Shown piece by piece: positions 44,586-56,300 of a stretch of DNA of 64,000 nucleotides. The notes beneath the pieces are model-generated. The model saw only the letters and a program-made list of their open reading frames with translations, was not told the DNA's origin and did no database searches. Positions within the stretch are counted from its first letter, which is position 1. The number at the start of each line of letters is the position of its first letter. Both the position numbers and the translations under genes were made by a program. Origin of the DNA: Actimicrobium sp034313845 (GTDB taxonomy: Bacteria; Pseudomonadota; Gammaproteobacteria; Burkholderiales; Burkholderiaceae_D); the NCBI RefSeq assembly GCF_034313845.1, contig NZ_JAVIWN010000004.1. One strand, written 5' to 3'.

Positions 44586-45110
44586 GCAGATGGCGATGTT
44601 CAGGATACGACGAAATTCAAATTCAACGGACGGCAAACGCATGAACTGGGGTGCCTGAGTTACGACGCGCAGAGCGGGATGTATGCCCATGTGACGTACA
44701 CCGTGACGACGCAGCGGCTGCCACTAGCGGTGCTCGATTGCTGGATGCGGGCAACCAAGGAACGTCTCGAACCCAACCTGGCGGAAAGTACGCGCTGGAT
44801 CAAGGGCTATGAGCGCCTGGCGGACATGGTGGCGGGCCTTTCCGGCACGCGTCTGATCTACTTGGCCAACCGCGAAGCGGACATGCTGTCTCTGATGAAA
44901 AGGGTTGGATATCTGAATACGCCTGTCGACAGGTTGGTGCACGCTGCGCACCACTGTTGTCTGCCGGATGGCGATAAGTAGTTCGCACAGCCCTGTGCAG
45001 GGGGTGCGGCAGGAGTGATCGAATTTGTCATGCCGGCGAGCTATGGCGGCAAAACGCACAGGGTGCGCCAGCAGCTGTGCATCTGGAGTGGTGTGCAGGC
45101 TTTGTATTTA
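44586..45110 (+). mobile_element. IS4-family transposase relic
   Basis: Plus-strand scraps of an IS4/Tn5-type transposase: TTKFKFNGRQTHELGCLSYDA-like start, PLAVLDCWMRATKERLEPN, ERLADMVAGLSGTRLIYLANREADMLSLMKR (the DDE region includes the YLANREAD segment) and a stop after DGDK at 44982. A later frame keeps VIEFVMPASYGGKTHRVRQQL and a final VAGMRVAREIV. Both ends are missing. It is joined directly to the broken hemagglutinin copy at about 44585. Confidence 0.65.
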
Positions 45111-45204
45111 TTTGTCGCAGGCATGCGGGTGGCGCGTGAGATCGTAAGCGGTGAGAGTTATGGGTAATGGAATGCTATATGCCATCACCTTTTGGAGAGT
45201 AAAT

Positions 45205-45339
45205 TCAAATGGCACCGACAGCAATTTGATTTGTAATGCCAATAGTTCCTGGAACGGGTCCAGCACCGCTAGTTCCGGGCCAACCTAACGACATTCTTCC
45301 GATGCTTTGGGCTTTTACCGCACTTCCTGTATTCGCACC
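45205..45339 (-). other. AT-rich coding shard, unrecognised
   Basis: A minus-strand open stretch encoding GANTGSAVKAQSIGRMSLGW and on to NQIAVGAI then stop. It lies just downstream of the interrupted immunity-like gene. There is no start codon with signal. It may be the tail of another toxin module. Confidence 0.3.
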
Positions 45340-45627
45340 AACTATACGTTGTAGTCAATGCGTTGTTCACCCACCTGTCCGAAATTTTCTATTCGCGCTA
45401 CTCGAAATCCAGCCGAAAGCAAGTTCACATACACAAACTCGTGCATCTCACTTTCATTCAATTCCGCATCTCAATTAATAGCACTCAACCGAATCCAAAA
45501 GGGAAGATCTGAATTATCTGAGTCGTCTGAAAACATGATCTTGAATTCGACTTTTTCAGTTCGTCCAATGAAGTAACGTTCATCTACATAATTACTACTT
45601 GAACGCTCTTCGTAGTTGTCTACTTTA

Positions 45628-46837
45628 GGGAACCGCTGAATAAAGCCGAACCCAAGAATGAAAATGGCTGATTCCGCCTCCAGCAAATTTTATTCTCGAA
45701 AAAGTGGATGAAAAACCAAAATTACTGGCTAAAAATCGAACAAGCGATGCCCCTTTCATCCTATTTTCACGCAGTAGACGGAGCTTGGGCTTGCCGGTTC
45801 AACAGCTTGTTTTTTGCAATGACAAGATTTCCCAGGCCGAACAACATAAAGACGTGCGCCGTGTTTTTTGGCAGTCCCTTGTAGCGGGTTTTGCGATGAC
45901 GAAAGAGGTTTTTGATCACATGAAATGGATGCTCGACCTTCGCTCGAATACTCGCTTTGGCATGCTCCAGTTCGTCGAGAATGGCGCGCAACGGCCGCTT
46001 CTCGTTGACCTTCTTGATCGTGCCGCGCTTGGCAGCAATCTGCCAGTCGACCTTCACGTCGTTCATTTCTTCGCGCTTTGCCACACCGGTATAGCCCGCA
46101 TCGGCAAACACCGTTTCTTCGTCGCCGTGCAGCAGTGCGGCCGTTTCGACGATGTCGGCCACGTTCGCCGCCGTAGTGGTCACGCTGTGCACCAAGCCAC
46201 TCTCGGCATCGACGCCGATATGCGCTTTCATACCGAAGTACCACTGGTTGCCTTTCTTCGTCTGGTGCATGTCGGCGTCGCGCTTGTGTTCCGCATTCTT
46301 TGTCGAGGGTGGCGCGTTGATGATGGTGGCGTCGACGATGGTGCCCGAGCGCATCAGCAGGCCTTTCTCGGTCAGCGTAGCGTTGATGGCGATAAACATG
46401 CGCTGAGTCAGTTCATTCGTCTCCAGCAAACGCCGGAATTTCAGCAAGGTCGTGGCGTCCGGTGCCGATTCACGTGCCAGATCGACGCCGACAAACGCCC
46501 GTACGGCCTGGCTATCGTAGATCGCGTCTTCCACCGCTTCGTCAGACAGGCTGTACCACTGCTGGATAAAGTACACGCGCAACATGCGCGACAAACCGAT
46601 CGGTGGACGACCGCGCATACCGGTCGGATAGACAGGAGCGATGACAGCCTCGAGTTCGGCCCAGGGTACGACTTGCTCCATATCCGCCAAAAACTGCTCG
46701 CGACGCGTGATGCGCTTCTTCGCGGCAAATTCGGCACTCGAAAAACTGGTTTGCTTCAGGGCCATCACGGTCTCTTTGAAATTGAACGACATCAAGATTT
46801 TAACGTTAAAAACCGGGCGATTAAATCAGCGTTTCCC
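45628..46837 (-). mobile_element. IS5-family insertion sequence, about 1.2 kb
   Basis: Imperfect terminal inverted repeats GGGAACCGCTGA (from 45628) and GGGAAACGCTGA (reverse, ending 46837), both flanked by TA, consistent with a TA target duplication. It holds a single intact transposase gene. Its insertion interrupted a small AT-rich gene, and the reading frame is restored on conceptual removal. Confidence 0.8.
45767..46765 (-). CDS. IS5-family transposase
   Basis: DDE transposase, 332 aa from ATG 46765 (MALKQTSFSS is the usual start; the frame extends to 46795). It has the N-terminal DUF772-type region (GRPPIGLSRMLRVYFIQQWYSLSDEAVEDAIYDS), the first Asp in GTIVDATIINAP, the second Asp in VFADAGYTGV and the Glu in KARVEHPFHVIKNLFRHRKTRYKGL-like sequence. 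It is intact, so the element could still be active. Confidence 0.9.
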   Translation of the reverse strand: MALKQTSFSSAEFAAKKRITRREQFLADMEQVVPWAELEAVIAPVYPTGMRGRPPIGLSRMLRVYFIQQWYSLSDEAVEDAIYDSQAVRAFVGVDLARESAPDATTLLKFRRLLETNELTQRMFIAINATLTEKGLLMRSGTIVDATIINAPPSTKNAEHKRDADMHQTKKGNQWYFGMKAHIGVDAESGLVHSVTTTAANVADIVETAALLHGDEETVFADAGYTGVAKREEMNDVKVDWQIAAKRGTIKKVNEKRPLRAILDELEHAKASIRAKVEHPFHVIKNLFRHRKTRYKGLPKNTAHVFMLFGLGNLVIAKNKLLNRQAQAPSTA

Positions 46838-46980
46838 TAAAGGCTTCGACTGTTTCAAAGTATTGCTGCCCCCAAGGGTCACGAATCGCAACCACTTGTA
46901 CGACTTAACAAAGTAACCGCTCGGCTTCCTCATCGAAACTACTTTCGTATAGCCACTGTTATCACCAGAATCTCTAGAAA

Positions 46981-47070
46981 TCAACGACTTGCGACCTGCA
47001 TATCTGGATTCTCAAGGAGTTGGTCTAAACGGTTACCTACAACTGCGCTACTTGCCCCTGCAGCGCTTAC
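46981..47070 (-). other. Orphan pretoxin-like fragment after cdiI
   Basis: Directly after the cdiI stop a 29-codon frame reads VSAAGASSAVVGNRLDQLL then ENPDMQVASR and stops. It resembles the glycine-rich pretoxin stretch of CdiA proteins. This is the typical place for displaced cdiA C-terminal fragments. A second frame (46846-46987, RDSGDNSGYTK and on) overlaps. Confidence 0.4.
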
Positions 47071-47321
47071 GAACCAATTCTCGGTCTGTTAATCACGTCA
47101 AGTAAATTCTCTAACTCAATCCCGTATTTATTAGGCTCAAAATTTGGAAATATTCCTTCCATCATTAACTCCGCATTTATTAGACTGCAAAGAATCTCAA
47201 TATTTTCCATACTTATTTGTCGGCTTTCTAGATTATCAAATGCGATAGCATTTGCTCCTGCATCACTAACGCGCAGCTTACTTATAATTTCCTTCTGTCG
47301 CTTAGTTAATAAAATATTCAT
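47067..47321 (-). CDS. cdiI: CdiI-type immunity protein candidate
   Basis: 84 aa from ATG 47321, which overlaps the cdiA stop as ATGA (TGA 47320-47318), so it is translationally coupled to the toxin. It is AT-rich compared with the GC-rich cdiA body, and acidic-helical (ISKLRVSDAGANAIAFDN, NIEILCSLINAELMM). No family was recognised, which is normal for immunity proteins, as each fits its own toxin. The role is inferred from position and coupling. Its partner would be the last about 80 residues of CdiA. Confidence 0.7.
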   Translation of the reverse strand: MNILLTKRQKEIISKLRVSDAGANAIAFDNLESRQISMENIEILCSLINAELMMEGIFPNFEPNKYGIELENLLDVINRPRIGS

Positions 47322-50300
47322 TTGGCGACCCCCGCTGCGCTCGTTCCCCATGTGGTAACCACATTACCTTGGGGACTAACCACTACTGTCGCATTTTGGC
47401 CAGTATATTTAAAGGTGGGACCGTACTTACTCGGAACGTATTGAATCGTCACAGGATTAGCAAACGCGTCGATAACTGCTGTTTGATTGACGCCAATCCC
47501 AGCATCTCTAACAGCGATTTGTTTAAGTGCATGGTCTGAGTAGCTAGCAATTGACGTCGGCGCTCGAACACCTGCAGCTTGTTCTGCTGAAAGTTGCATA
47601 GTCAGTCGAGCAGCCTGCATAGAACTCGCAGCATCTGCCAAAGAATCACTATTTGCCCCAACAGATTTTACCGGAGCCATCCCGCTTCCGGCCCCCTTTG
47701 CTACCTGAACCGCCCCAACCACCTCCCCCTCAACAACCTGTACAGTCTTCGCACCAGCACCAGCAATCGCAGTCACCGCCTTCACAGCCGCCGCAACTTC
47801 ACCGGCCACGCCTGTTACAGCCGTAACGATGTTAACCGTCTTATCAACCTTCCTGGCGACGGCATCGACAAAGGCTTTCGTACCCGGATCCGGTATCGCA
47901 CTGGCAATCGAGTCGCCATTCGTACAACTTGCAGCCGGGCATCGCGCTACCAGCGGGAAATAGGACGTACCATCAACCACGATGCTAATCCGGGTTGTAC
48001 CGTCCGGTGCAGCGGGCAAACCGTTCGACAAGGTTGGCAGCGGGGGGGCGACGTACGATCCGCCATAGGTCACCAGGCTTGGTACCGACGCACCGGTCGT
48101 GTTGCTGACGATGTAGGCCCGTAGCGCTGCATCGGCCGGGTCGAGTTGCTGAACGACAATCGGCTTGCCATCTGCCGTGCTGCCGGCGTAAATCCACGTG
48201 CCACCCTGATCGCGTTTCGGCAAGCCACTCACGACCGTATCCGGTACTCCGACTTCGATCACCCCGTCGGTAGTCATCGTCATGCCGCGCATCTGTGCTT
48301 CGATCTGCGCGGCGGTGTATTTGCCGCCACTTTGTTTTGCCAACTGCTGGGCGAGTATTCTCTCGGTCGGATGCAACTGCCGATTATTGGCATCCACATT
48401 CAAGCCCATGGCCGTACCTGCGGTAGCGCCTCCACTTGCCACCGCACCAAGACCAACCGCCGTGCTCTGGGCAATCAACTGCCCCGCGAGTTTGGCCACT
48501 GTGTCACTGGCACCCGCGTTTTTTAGATTGACTGCGATGTTGTCTTGCAAGTCATTAAGCAGTGGCGCTGCACCGGCGACAGCGGCTGCGCCCAGCGCAC
48601 CGCTGGTTCCGCCTGTGAGCGCACCCGTTGCCGTATGCAGCGCTACGCGATAGATACCGCCTTCATCCCATTTTTTGGCTTCTTCTTCGTTGCGTTGTCC
48701 TCTAAAGTCCAGGGCCTGGGCCGCAGCAAAATCGGCAATCGCTTTAGGTGCCTCCCTGCCAAAGGCCTGCGTGATCTGCACCTGCGCGTTAACGTCCTTT
48801 TGCAACTTGTCGGCATCGAAGATTTTCTGCATACCGGTGCCGGCATCACCCGTGCGCGCTGCCTTATTGCCTGCAATGCCGCTGATGGCTGCCGCAGTTA
48901 CGCTGCTGGCATTGCCGCTGTCGCGGCCAATACCGGCGCTGGAGCCGCCGAGGGTTGATTTGCCGCTGGAATCAGCACCAGCACCCAGAGTGACGCCCAC
49001 ACTTGTGGCGTTGTAACTGGCCCGGTTCTGAATGTCGCTCGTGGTAAGCGTGCCGCCCGTCGTGAAGCGATTAACGTCATCGTCCATCGCCTTTTGCGTG
49101 CTGGTGATGGCACCACCCGTGAGCGTCGTGTTGCCTGCAACGTTGACGTTAAATCCGCCATCGCCCGCCTGGATACCGGACTGCTCGGCCACGCTGGCGA
49201 ACGTGCTGTCGACCTTGCTTTTGCTTGCGCTCAGGTTGCCACCACCCGTACCAGGACCGATCGGGACCGTGATCCCGGCACTTGCACTCTGCTGCTTACC
49301 AGCGAACACACTGGTGTCCTGCCGGCTGGCAATGACCAGGTTGCCGCCGATGTCACCCGTAACTTGCCGGCCACGGACGACCGCGCCGTCGAGGGTAGTG
49401 TCGCCGCCCGACTTCAGTGTGACCCGGTTGCCGGCTTCGACTTGGCTGTTGACCTGCGTGACGTCGCTGCCGTCGGCCTTGCCGCGTGCGGCGGCAGCAT
49501 TCGCGCTGATGTAAAAACCTGTGTTGGCGCCAACCGAGAAGCCAATGCCGACGGATGCGCTGCTTGAGTTGTTAGTGCTGGTTTGCGCGGCGGTGTTGCT
49601 GGCTGCGCCCAAGTCGATCTTGCCGTCGGCGAGCAGGCGTGCATCCCTGCCTGCACTGATCTGGCTGCCGCTGAGGAGGATGTTGCCGTCGGTGCTGTCG
49701 GTGTTGTTGCCACCTTTGTCGCCAAGGGAACGCAGCGTCACATCCCCGCCGGCGGCAATCGTGCTGCCGCGAACGGTGCTGCTGCGCTGCGTGCTGTCGC
49801 TCTGGCTCTTGCTACCGCCCAGCGAAATACTGACGCCGATACTGGTGGCCTTGTCCGGATCGGTTACCGCATCCACCGCTTTGGAGGCGGCCAGCACCGT
49901 GGTCGCTGCCGCCAGAGCCTGCATCCGCACATCCTTGGTTTGGCCGGCTGCCGCTGTCATTTGCTGGGCGGTCTGCGCCGCCGAAATGACCGGGTTCGAT
50001 ACTGCCACCGTCAGGCCGCTCTGCTTGAATTGCTGCTGCTGGCGTTGTTCTGCGGTGTCGGTCGCGGCGGTGATGTCGATCTTGCGGGCGGTGACGTCGA
50101 TGTTGCCGTTCGGGGTCAGCAGGTCGCTGCCGGTTTGCGTGTAGCGCTGGCCGGCAATCAGGCGCGCATTGCCGCTCAGGCTGGCGACGGTGCTGGCTGC
50201 GCTGGTGGTCGCGGTGCCGGTGGCGTCCTGCTGTTGCTGGCGTTGGCCGAGCGTGAGCGCAGCGCCGCTGGTGAACAGGCCGGAGGTGGTTTGCTGGAAC

Positions 50301-53300
50301 GCGCTGCTGTCTTGCTGCGTGCTTTGTGCCGTCGTGATCGTCAGATCGCGGCCTGCGTCCAGTCGCAGGTCACGATCGGCGACCAGCGAGGAGCCAGCGA
50401 TGCTGATGTCACCGGTTCGGTTGGTCGGATTACCCGCTTGCGCCAGGATGGTGTTGCCCGACAGGACGCTACCCTGCACCTGGTCGCTGCTGCTGCGCTG
50501 GCTGCTCGTGGTCGTGGTCGATGACACCAGGTTGCCGCTCTTGTTGTAGCTGTCGTTGATCGCGCTGCGCGCAGTGGTGATGGCACCGATCGCGATGTCA
50601 TTGCCGGCGACCACTCCGACCAGCCCGGCCTTGCTCGACAGGTAGCCCGCGTTGACGGCGATATTGCCGGCACCGTCACGTCCGTTGGCGATCACGCTGA
50701 GGTCGTTCGTTGCGCTGATGCTGCCGCCAACCAGCGTTTCGTCACTGCGGGCAACATGGTTATAGGCGTTCTTGCCGATGGTCTGGATATCGGTTGTCGT
50801 GCGCTCTTTGGCGGCGTCGATGGTGACGTTCGCGCCCTTCAGCAGGGCGCTGTCACCGGCCGAGACGGTCGCACCGCGCACGCCAAGATTTCCTCCGGCG
50901 ACCAGCGCCAGGTTGCCGCCCGCTACCAAGGTCGCAGCGGCTTGCGTGACGTTGTCCTCGACGATGTGACCGCTGCGACCCTGCACCGTGCGCCCGCTGC
51001 TGTCGCCCACGGCGATCTGGTAGTGCTGGTCGACGCTGCTGATGCGCAGGTCACCCCCGGCAGTAGCGATCAGATCACTGCTGGCACCCACGCTGGCACC
51101 GGCGACCAGCAAGTCGCGGGCGGCATCAATGCGTACCGTGCCGCCCTGCACCGTGGCGACGCGATCAATCGCACTGCGGGTGCTGTTGCCGCTGGTGTTG
51201 GCGGTGTCGATGGTGCGGGTCTGGATCACCACGTCGCGTCCGGCCAGCAGGGTCACGCGGCTGTCAGTCCCGCTGCCCTGGATCACGCCGGACAGGTTCT
51301 TTAGATCATTGCTGGCGCGTGCAACGATGTCTTGCCCGCTGAGGCGTCCGCCATCATTGACCAGATCGCGCCCGGCCACGAGCGTGAGCTTGCCGCTGGC
51401 GGCGATGGTGCCGCTGTTGACCAGGTCACGGTCGGTGCGAATCGTGACGTCGGACCCGGCGATCAGTGCGCCGGTCGGTGTCAGATCGCCGTCTTTCAAG
51501 CGACGCAGGAAGACCTGCGGTGCCAGCACCTGCTGCACCGTGCCGTCGGCCAGGGTCACATTCTGCGTGGAGAGCCAGACGATGTCGGTGGTGAGCAGGG
51601 CCATCTGTTCGGCAGAAAGTGCCACACCCGGGGTGAGCTGGTACTTCCGGGCGAAGGCAACCCCGCTGTCCATCAGCGCCTGGTATTCGGTTTCGGTGCT
51701 GCTGTAGCCACTCAGGAACCGGCGTTCGGTCAGCGTCAGGATCTGGTCGTTGACCAGTTGCTGTTCGGCGAAACCGTCGCCGTAGCGCTTGAGCTGGCGC
51801 TCGGGGTTGCGCTGCAGCGCTTGCAGGAAGTAGTCAGAGCCGAGGAAGGCGCGCTGGTTCGTGAAGCGCGGATCGGTTTCAACCAGGGTGCGGCTGTCCG
51901 GGGCTGGATGGATCGTGAAGAGGCTGGTAGCCGGGGGGCGCTGCGAGGGTTGGGCCGTGACGATGAAGGCATTGCCCTGGCTGGTGCTGACCTGTTGGGG
52001 CGACACCGGCACGACTGCGCCGCCGGGGGCGACCGGCTTGAGGACCAGCGTGCTTTGGGCCGGCGGTGCGCTGATCGGCTGTGTGCTGCCGCTGGCGTTG
52101 ACCACGGCGAGTGCGGGACGTAGTTGTGCGCTGATGGCGCCATTGGGGTTCAGGCTGGCCGGCGTAGTGGCGACGCTGCCGATGCTGCCGGCACTGGCGC
52201 TGATCGGCGCGGTGGTGTTCCTCGTCAGGTCGCGTACGGCGGTTGGGTTGGCGGCGAATTGCACCCTTTGCGTGGTGGGCAGATTGAAGGACTTGACGTT
52301 CGGCGCTTTGTCGTAGGGTATTTGTGCCTGCGTCTCGCGGCAGGTGTTAAAAGGACTGCAGTACACCACCTCACTAAATTGGGACGTGCCGCTAAAGGTG
52401 GTGCGCTTTTCGCCCTTGGTCGTGTCGTTCGGCAGTGACGAACTGGTGATGGCGAGTGCACCACCGGCGACGATCTGGCTGTCGCGGTTGCTGGTGTCGC
52501 CGGTCAGGCGCATCGCTCCGCCGGAGAGCAGTTGCGCCGGTGCGCTGGTGGCTACTTCGGTGGTGCTGGTGATGCCGCTGACCCGGATGCGGGTGTAATC
52601 CTCGAACGTTTCCACGCGATTGTCTTCGTTGACACCGGCGTTGTAGGTGGCGATTTTGGTCTCGAGTTGATCGAGCGTGGCCTGGAAGCTGCTGTCCCAG
52701 CTCGCGTATTGCGTGCGCCAGGTGTTACAGCCCGACGTATAAAGTGGCACCGGTGCGCCGTCGAAGTTGGTGGTGGTGCAACCGCCCGACGGTTCCGCCG
52801 GCGGTGGCCCCACCGGCGTGACCGCGAAGCGCGCAAACACTGGCGCATCCCAGCTGTAATTGATTTGCGTCGTTGCCGGCGTTGGCGAGTCCCCGCCGGT
52901 GACTGCCGGCGTGATCGTGCGCGCAGTGGTGACGGTGCTGCGCAAGCCGAATAGGTCTGGATGGACGATGCAGGCGTTGCTGTCCTGACTGCCGCCGATA
53001 TCGGTGCACTGCGACAACGGATACTGCGTCGTGCTGTCTCTGGGTATCACATATTCCTCCAGCACTGGTGCCGAAGTGACGGTACGGGTGGTCAGCTGAT
53101 CATTGCGGTTGACGATGCTGGCGGCGTCGACCGACAGCGTGCCTGCGGCTTCGATGCGGCTTGAGGCATTGACCAGCGTCGACGCGGCACCCTGCAACTG
53201 GCCCGCGCCGTCGATGCGTGCGCCGATGGCGATGTCCCCAAGGCTGTAGAGCAGCGCACCGCCCGTATTGCTGACGGCCTGCGCACCCAGCAGCAGCGTC

Positions 53301-56300
53301 TGCCGGGCTGCGACCGTGCCAGTATCTCTGTTGTTGACGGCGCTGCCGTTGATGGCGAGCTGGTCGCCGTAAATGCGCCCGGTGTTGTCGGTCGCGCCGG
53401 CGTTGATCGTGGTGGTGACGCCATCGATCAGGCCACTGACGGTGTTGGTCAGCGTGCCGGCGACGTTCAGGCGCGTCGTGCTGGCGCTGATCTCGCCGCT
53501 GTTGCGCAGGTTGCCGCTGGTGTTTGCGGTCAGCACCGCGCCGGCGGCCAGCGTGCCGCTGTTGGTGAGGTTGGCCGCGTTGATGGTCAGGTTGTTTTGC
53601 GCTGACAGCAGACCGCTGTTGGTCAGGTCGGTGAGGCCGCTGCCATTCTGCAGCGTCAGCGTCAAGTTCTGCGCAGAGACGGTGCCGTCGATGCGTGGAC
53701 TGCCGGTGGTCAGTGCGGCATTGCCATTGCTGGTGATATTGCCGCCGCTGTTGGCCAGGCTGCCGGCGCTGACTGACAGGTCGTTGCGGGCGCTGAGGGT
53801 TGCGTTGGTGTTGTCGAGCGCAGTGGTCACCAGCGACAGGTTGCGTTGGGCGCGGATCGCACCGCCGGCGTTGTCGACCGTGGTGGCATTGAGGTTGATG
53901 TCGTTGGCTTCGATGGTGCCCGATGCGGCATTGCGCAGGGTCGCCGCCGTGATGCTCGCCGATCCGTTGGCGGCGATCTGGCCGGCGCGATTGTCGATCA
54001 GGCCGGTACCGGCCAACGTGACATTGCCGGCTGCAGTGATGCGGCCGCTGCCGTTGTCGAGGTTGCGTACCGTGATCGTACTGTCTGCACCCGACACCAG
54101 TTGCCCGCTGCGGTTATCGATGTCGCGCACCACGCGGATGGTTTGCGCGCCGTTGCTGGCGATGAAGCCGCCCTGGTTGGCGAGGTCGCCGCCGGTGATC
54201 GCGAGCGTGGTGCCGGCGATGATGCCGCCGCTGCTACCGCTGGACGTATTGGTCAGCACGCCATCCCCGGTGTCGAGCGTCACGGCACCGACTGCCTGGA
54301 GCAGGCCAGTGTCGTTGCGGATTCCCTGCGTGGTGGCAGTGAGCCGGCTGGCGGCAACGATGCGGCCGTCGTCGTGGTTGTCCAGCGCAGTACCGGTGAG
54401 CGTGATGTCGCGGCCGACAATGCGGCCGGCGCGGTTGCCGAGTGTGCCGCCGGTGAGGTCGGCATTGCCGCTGGCTTGCAGCATGCCGCCGGTATTGTCG
54501 AGCGCCGACGTGCCGGTATTGACGACCAATGCGCCCTGCAAGGCGGCGATCGTGCCGCCGGCATTGCCCAGCGCGGCGCTGGTGATGGTGACGTCGCGCT
54601 GGGCGACGAGTTGTCCGTTGGCGCTGTTGTCGAGCTGGTGGCCTTGGGTATTCAAGGCCAGGGTGGAACCGCTGGCGATCGTGCCGCCGGCGTTGCGGAT
54701 TTCACCGGAACGTAGTGTCAGCGCGCCGCTGCCGATCAGCTGGCCGGCAGCGTTGTCGAGCACGCCGGTGCCGAGGTTGATGTCGGTGCTTTGCTTCGCG
54801 CTGACGGCACCGTCGCGGTTATCGAGTGTGGCTGCGGCGATGGCGAGGTTGCCGTCGGCGCTGATCTTGCCGCGCCGGTTGGTCAGGGCGCCTGTGGTTT
54901 CTAATGTGACGGTGTCGGCGGCAGAGATCGTCCCATCGGTCGCATTGATGCTGCCTGCGGTGATATTGACGGTGCGACCGGCCAGCAACTTGCCGGCGCT
55001 TGTGTCGAGCGCGCCGGCTGCCAGGGTGAGCGCGTTGACGGCTTCGATGCTGCCGGTGCGATTGGTCAGGTTGCCGCTGGTGGTGAGCACGAGATCGCGG
55101 CCAGCGCTGAGGCGTGCACCATCATTGTTGAGCGTGGTTGCGGAGATGGCGATGTCGCGACCTGCGGCGATGGTGCCGCTGCTGCCGGTGTTGCTGAGCC
55201 TGCCCGCCTGCAAGCGCAGGTCGCTGCCGCCCAGCAGCTGACCATTGCCGTTGTCGATGGTTTGCCCGTTGGCGTTGATCGACAACGCGCCAGTGCCGGA
55301 GATTTCTCCGGCGGCATTATCGATGGCCTGAGTGGAGAGCGTCGTCGTATTACCGGTGATCAGACCAGCGGTATTCACGAGCGCGGCGGCAGCAATGCCA
55401 ACCCCCGCGTCGCGTGAAGCGATCACGCCGTTGGCGTTACCGAGCGCGCCCGTGGTGATCTGCAGTGCGTCGCGGGCGATGGTCTGGCCACCGGCGTTAG
55501 CGAGGCTGCCGGCGGTGAGGGACAACATGCCAGCGGTACTCGCGGCATTGGTGCCGCTGCGAATCGTGCCAAGCACGTTGTCGATCGCTGCGTTGGCCGT
55601 GATCGTCGCGCTGCCTGCCGCATCAATGACACCGCTGCGATTGGCCAGGCTGTCTGCCTGCAGCGTGACGGTGCTATCGCGACCTTGCGCGACCAGCTGT
55701 CCGCCATTGCTGGTCAGTGCGCTAGCCACGATGCGCAACGGACCAGTCGCGATGATCGCGCCGCTGGTGTTGTCGAGTTGCTGACCTTGCGTATCGAGCG
55801 CGAGAACCGACCCGCTGGCGAGCACGCCGCCGGCATTGCGGATAGCACCGGACTCCAGCGTCAGCGCGCCCGCGCCGATCAGCTGGCCGGCGCTGTTGTC
55901 GAGCTGGCCGGTGCCGAGCGCGATGCGGGCGGTTTGCTCTGCGCGCAGGAGGCCGTCGCGGTTGTCGAGTGCACTGGCGGTGATCGCGAGGTTGCCTGCA
56001 GTGGCGATGACGCCGCTGCGGTTGCTCATTGCACCGGTCTGGATGGCAATGGCGGCGTCGCGGCCATTGGCCTGGACCAGTCCGCCATTGTTGCCGACGC
56101 TGCCCGCGACGATCTGCACGCCACCGTTGCCGCTGAGGATGCCGTTAGTATTGTCGAGCGCACCAGCGACATTGACGCCGACGCGACCGCCGGACGCCAG
56201 CGTGCCACCCGTGTTGCCGAACGTACCGGCCTGCACTGACAAATCCTGTCCGGCCTGCCAGACGCCGCCGTTATTGGCGACAGTGTTGCCAGTGATGCGC

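Larger units (their letters stand above)
45342..46895 (-). pseudogene. Small immunity-like gene split by IS5-family element
   Basis: The 5' part (46895-46838, GTG start) encodes VAIRDPWGQQYFETVEAF. The 3' part (45625-45471) encodes KVDNYEERSSSNYVDERYF and on to WIRLSAIN then TGA. If the element and one TA are removed the two join in frame (70 codons). After that TGA the same frame stays open for 42 more codons (DAELNESEMHEFVYVNLL to RIDYNV), so the TGA may be premature. The region is AT-rich, acidic and follows a toxin locus, as expected for a small immunity gene. The product and its toxin are not recognised. Confidence 0.55.
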
